Below are positions 60,851 to 64,000 of a stretch of 64,000 bases of DNA, in pieces (within the stretch, counting starts at the first letter, position 1; each line of letters begins with the position of its first letter). The notes below the pieces were generated by a model, which searched no databases, was not told where the DNA came from, and worked only from the letters and a program-made list of their open reading frames with translations. The stretch comes from Prochilodus magdalenae. Lineage: Eukaryota; Chordata; Actinopteri; Characiformes; Prochilodontidae. A program made the position numbers and the translations under genes. The DNA lies in NCBI GenBank assembly GCA_024036415.1, contig JAMWET010003607.1, positions 171,501 through 235,500 on the forward strand, in the 5' to 3' direction.

Positions 60851-62989
60851 AGAGGAAGAGCCTCGACGCATGGCATATATTCGAGTCAATCTGAGCCTTT
60901 AGTGCAAACTCCTCAGCATCATCACTTTACTCTAAACCAGCTCCCATTTAGAAAGCCATTTAAAACCAGTGCAGTGTTTGTAATAATTAATGTCCATTTT
61001 AACATTATTCCTTTGTTGTAAATGTTATGGATTATTGTTTACTTCCAGGTTTAAATGGAGAAAACCACCCGATATTCAGTGTGCTCTCAGACTCCTGGAC
61101 TCCGCTGTGTGTGTATATATATCCCTGGCTCTGCAGGGACGCTCCGAGCCTGTCCAGTCCAGTATCAGAGTATCTGCGTCTGTGTTTGAGCCCAAAAAAG
61201 CACCTACACTTCTGCAGGCAGGTGTTGTGTTGCTTCAGCGCAGACAGAGGAAAAGCTTTAAAAGCACTTTCCTGCTGCCTGGCTGCTCGCGTCTCTGATT
61301 TCAGCCTCTGAAACTACACCGAGCATTAACACCAGGCTGGCGTTAAGGCACTAGACTCCCACCTTAAATGAAGACAATATTAAAGCCCAATCCCATTTCA
61401 CCCCTCGCCCCAACCCTGAGCCCTACCCCACCGTATTGCGTGTTCACGTCTAAGGTTAGGGTTGCCCCTGTTGTTGTTGAGATAGAAGGGTATGCGGGAA
61501 TTAGTGGCAAGATGGCTTCACAAGCGACCAGAGAGACCCATAAAAAATGATTACCTCAGTTAAAAAGCCGCTGTACTGTGAGATAACCAGTGTTAAAGTG
61601 TTTTCCGGTCATTTTCTTAGTAACACGCATAAAAATCACCAGTAATACACCGATGTCTCAGTCGCTACCTAGCGGAATTTCTGGTTCCACCTTAAATGGT
61701 GCAGCGGTAACGTTCTAGTGCCTAAGGATACTGCCCCATTTAAGGTGGAACGGGGAAATTGGATCATGAAGCTGAATTAAGGAGGTCAGCTTCATATCAC
61801 GGAAGAATTCTTGGTGGAGATAATAAATAATATTTTAAATGATGCTGCTCCCTTTTTCTACCTCCCGGATGTAGACAGAAACCAGAGCGGAGCTTTTACT
61901 CCTTAGCTCCAGGGCTAGCGCTAACTGCTCAAGGTTAACACCCACTTTAACGCCTCATTTCTCCACTGTGAGTCACACCAGAGCACGCTTTCCAGCAAGG
62001 GGTGCACTGAAATGAACGTTTTTGGCCGAAGCTATACAAAATAAAACGTTTGGTCAAATACATGGTTTTTCACTGTCTTTCATTAAATATGCCACTTTTT
62101 TCACTGTTACATAAATTAAATATGCTAAATGTGCTTTTGTCCTGGTTTCCAAAGTAAAAACTAAACACGCGTACTGAACATCTTAACCTCCCAGCAGACA
62201 CACCAACACAGTATAATATATATTAGCAATAAACCCGTCCCGGCCTACATGTCTGCTGCATCCACACAAAGCGCCTCACTCCACACAGCTCACGGTTTTA
62301 CGGGTTTGTTGTAAAACTGGCGTTTGTGTATCTTAAAGTAGAATGTGAAATGAGCTGCTGCCTGTCTGCCTTGCTGTAGCGGCTCAGTTCTGGCCTTTAC
62401 TCTGTCTGGAGTTCCGCTCTTAGAGTAAAGGCTGGGAACGGAGGTACCGAATGTTCAGCAACCGTAAAACAAAACACTTTCTGTGCTATGGAGTAAGAGT
62501 TGGCTGCTAGTGTGCTTTGTGAGGTAGCTGCTATTGTATTCCAGGTGGTGTTGTTAGGAGGTCGCCAAGGATGGATCAAAACACACAAGCACACACATCA
62601 TTCTGACCGAACATTCCGGAGTTAGCGGACTAAAATCCGAATAATTTCACCTTCTAATGTTACAGGTAAGGAGCTACACTGACAGGAGAAAGCTTGTAGA
62701 ACCCACACTTTATTCAGGTTACGGGTTTGGCAGCTATTCAGCACCACCCATCACAATGTCTCGCCTGGCGTCTGCCCTCCAGCAGGACTGCACTGCTCTC
62801 AGCTTCGCTCTGGATACCAGCACATCAATACAGTCGATACAGTCCTGTAATACAGTGTACTGAGAAACAGCTTCCGGCTCTGATCATCGATCTGTCAGCA
62901 GCCCCGGAGACTCCACAGGATCCACTCACATGGAGGCATTAAAGGGGAGTTCCTGCTGCAGTAACAGCCTCTACTCTAGTGGGAGACTT
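60851..62989. other. Intergenic, nothing recognised
   Basis: Several open frames of 60-100 codons (for example 61027-61311 +) lack recognisable domains or splice context. No RNA gene was found. Confidence 0.45.
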
Positions 62990-63345
62990 TACACTAGACG
63001 CTGAACATAGCTGTGAGGATTTGATTGAGTATTAGTGAGGTTAGGTACTGATGTTGAACATTGTTGTGAGGAATCGATTGAGTATTAGTGAGGTCAGGTA
63101 CTGATAAACATTGCTGTGAGGTGTTTGAGTATTAGTGAGGTCAGGTATTAATGTTGAAGATAGCTGTGAGGATCTGATTATTAGTGAGGTCAGGTAGTGA
63201 TGCTGAACATAGCTGTGATGATTTGATTGAGTATTAGTGAGGTCAGGTACTGATAAATATTGCTGTGAGTTTTTGATTGAGTATTAGTTAGGTCCAGGTA
63301 CTAATGTTGAACATAGCTGTGAGGATTTGAATGAGCGGTAATGGA
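62990..63345. repeat. Imperfect tandem repeat of about 55-60 bp, about 6 copies
   Basis: The unit is built on GAACATAGCTGTGAGGATTT, then GATTGAGTATTAGTGAGGTC and AGGTACTGATGTT. Copies differ by deletions. Confidence 0.9.
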
Positions 63346-64000
63346 GTCAGGTCCTGACTGTGATTGGATGATCAGTTCTGGATGGCGCTCCATCACTCCA
63401 GAGAACACAGGTCCACCGCTCCGCAGCCCAGTGCTAGCGAAATTCAGAGCTTTTCACAGTGGTGGTGACAGGAACCAGACGTCCCACTCTAAAAGCTCCA
63501 GTGTACATGTCAGACACACACTGTCTCTTAGCCACGGCTGTTCGGAAGCATGAAATTCCAAAACATGATAACGGAACAGAAACTCATACGTGTAGTAATT
63601 ACGCGTATCACTTAACAGCGTGAAATCTGACATGGCTGTTTCTCTGAGCTGCAGGGAGTCAAAATATAAGCCACATGCGAGAAACCTTTACCTTCAGCTT
63701 CACTGTATTTCATACTTACATTATCGATATTTATTTTAGACTAAAAGTTGAAGTTTAATTATATAACGTGGTTAGATATGAAGTTAATAATAAGAGTCAT
63801 TAAATTATTATTATTCATTAAATTATTTATGTTTATAAACAGGTTTATTACATTGGAATGTTACTTGTGTTTTCTTTTTATGTTTAGATTTTACAACTTT
63901 ACTGTTGCCCTGAAAAGGTTCTGTTTTACTTACTGTTTAATTTGTTTTTGCATTATTAATGTTTTTTGTAACCTGTTTGTTCTAGTTACAGTCTTGTGGT
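63346..64000. other. Intergenic, AT-rich toward window end
   Basis: 63450-63520 (CAGTGGTGGTGACAGGAACC) may be a fragment of the 5' part of family A (compare 16481-16505). 63750-63840 is AT-rich. No gene was seen. Confidence 0.4.

Noticed and set aside
61027..61311. Frames of about 95-100 codons
   Set aside because: No domain, no neighbouring exons, no codon bias distinguishing them from background.

Overview
This is animal nuclear DNA, almost certainly from a teleost fish. Four vertebrate genes with GT-AG introns can be assembled exon by exon. The rest is AT-rich intergenic DNA with decayed Tc1-type transposons, a tRNA-derived SINE-like copy and a very large load of tandem repeats. One dispersed repeat family (copies near 1.45, 9.75 and 48.8 kb) resembles one I associate with ostariophysan fishes (characins, catfishes, knifefishes). 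That lineage guess is tentative.

Layout. 243-3015 (+) holds the last five coding exons of tnrc6a (GW182 family, microRNA silencing), followed by a long AU-rich 3' UTR. 11629-14086 (+) is a complete rpusd1 (RluA-type pseudouridine synthase, 296 aa, five coding exons), with a probable non-coding first exon ending at 10992. 17409-20938 (-) is a complete dctn5 (dynactin subunit 5, 182 aa, six exons). 30203-30403 (+) is a probable last exon of a small single-pass membrane protein that I do not recognise. 51379-58340 (-) is a complete gng13 (G-protein gamma-13, 67 aa, two coding exons). The gene set matches human chromosome 16p: TNRC6A and DCTN5 lie in 16p12, RPUSD1 and GNG13 in 16p13.3. The genes do not form one pathway; they are ordinary syntenic neighbours.

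The stretch from about 22 to 48 kb is dominated by minisatellites with periods of 21, 36, 29, 30, 31, 59, 30 and 21 bp, plus pyrimidine-rich microsatellites. Arrays whose period is a multiple of three create long spurious open frames, up to 682 codons on the minus strand at 25395-27443. The 29-, 30- and 31-bp arrays between 31.4 and 39.5 kb share a core and look like diverged descendants of one repeat. A near-perfect inverted repeat with arms of about 140 bp sits at 37361-37750.

I found no convincing new multi-gene system. The most interesting items are the 45-bp tandem repeat carrying ETS-like motifs directly upstream of the dctn5 start codon, the long palindrome, the related-minisatellite block, and the unassigned small membrane protein. 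Exon boundaries were set by hand from splice consensus and reading phase. No database search was possible.
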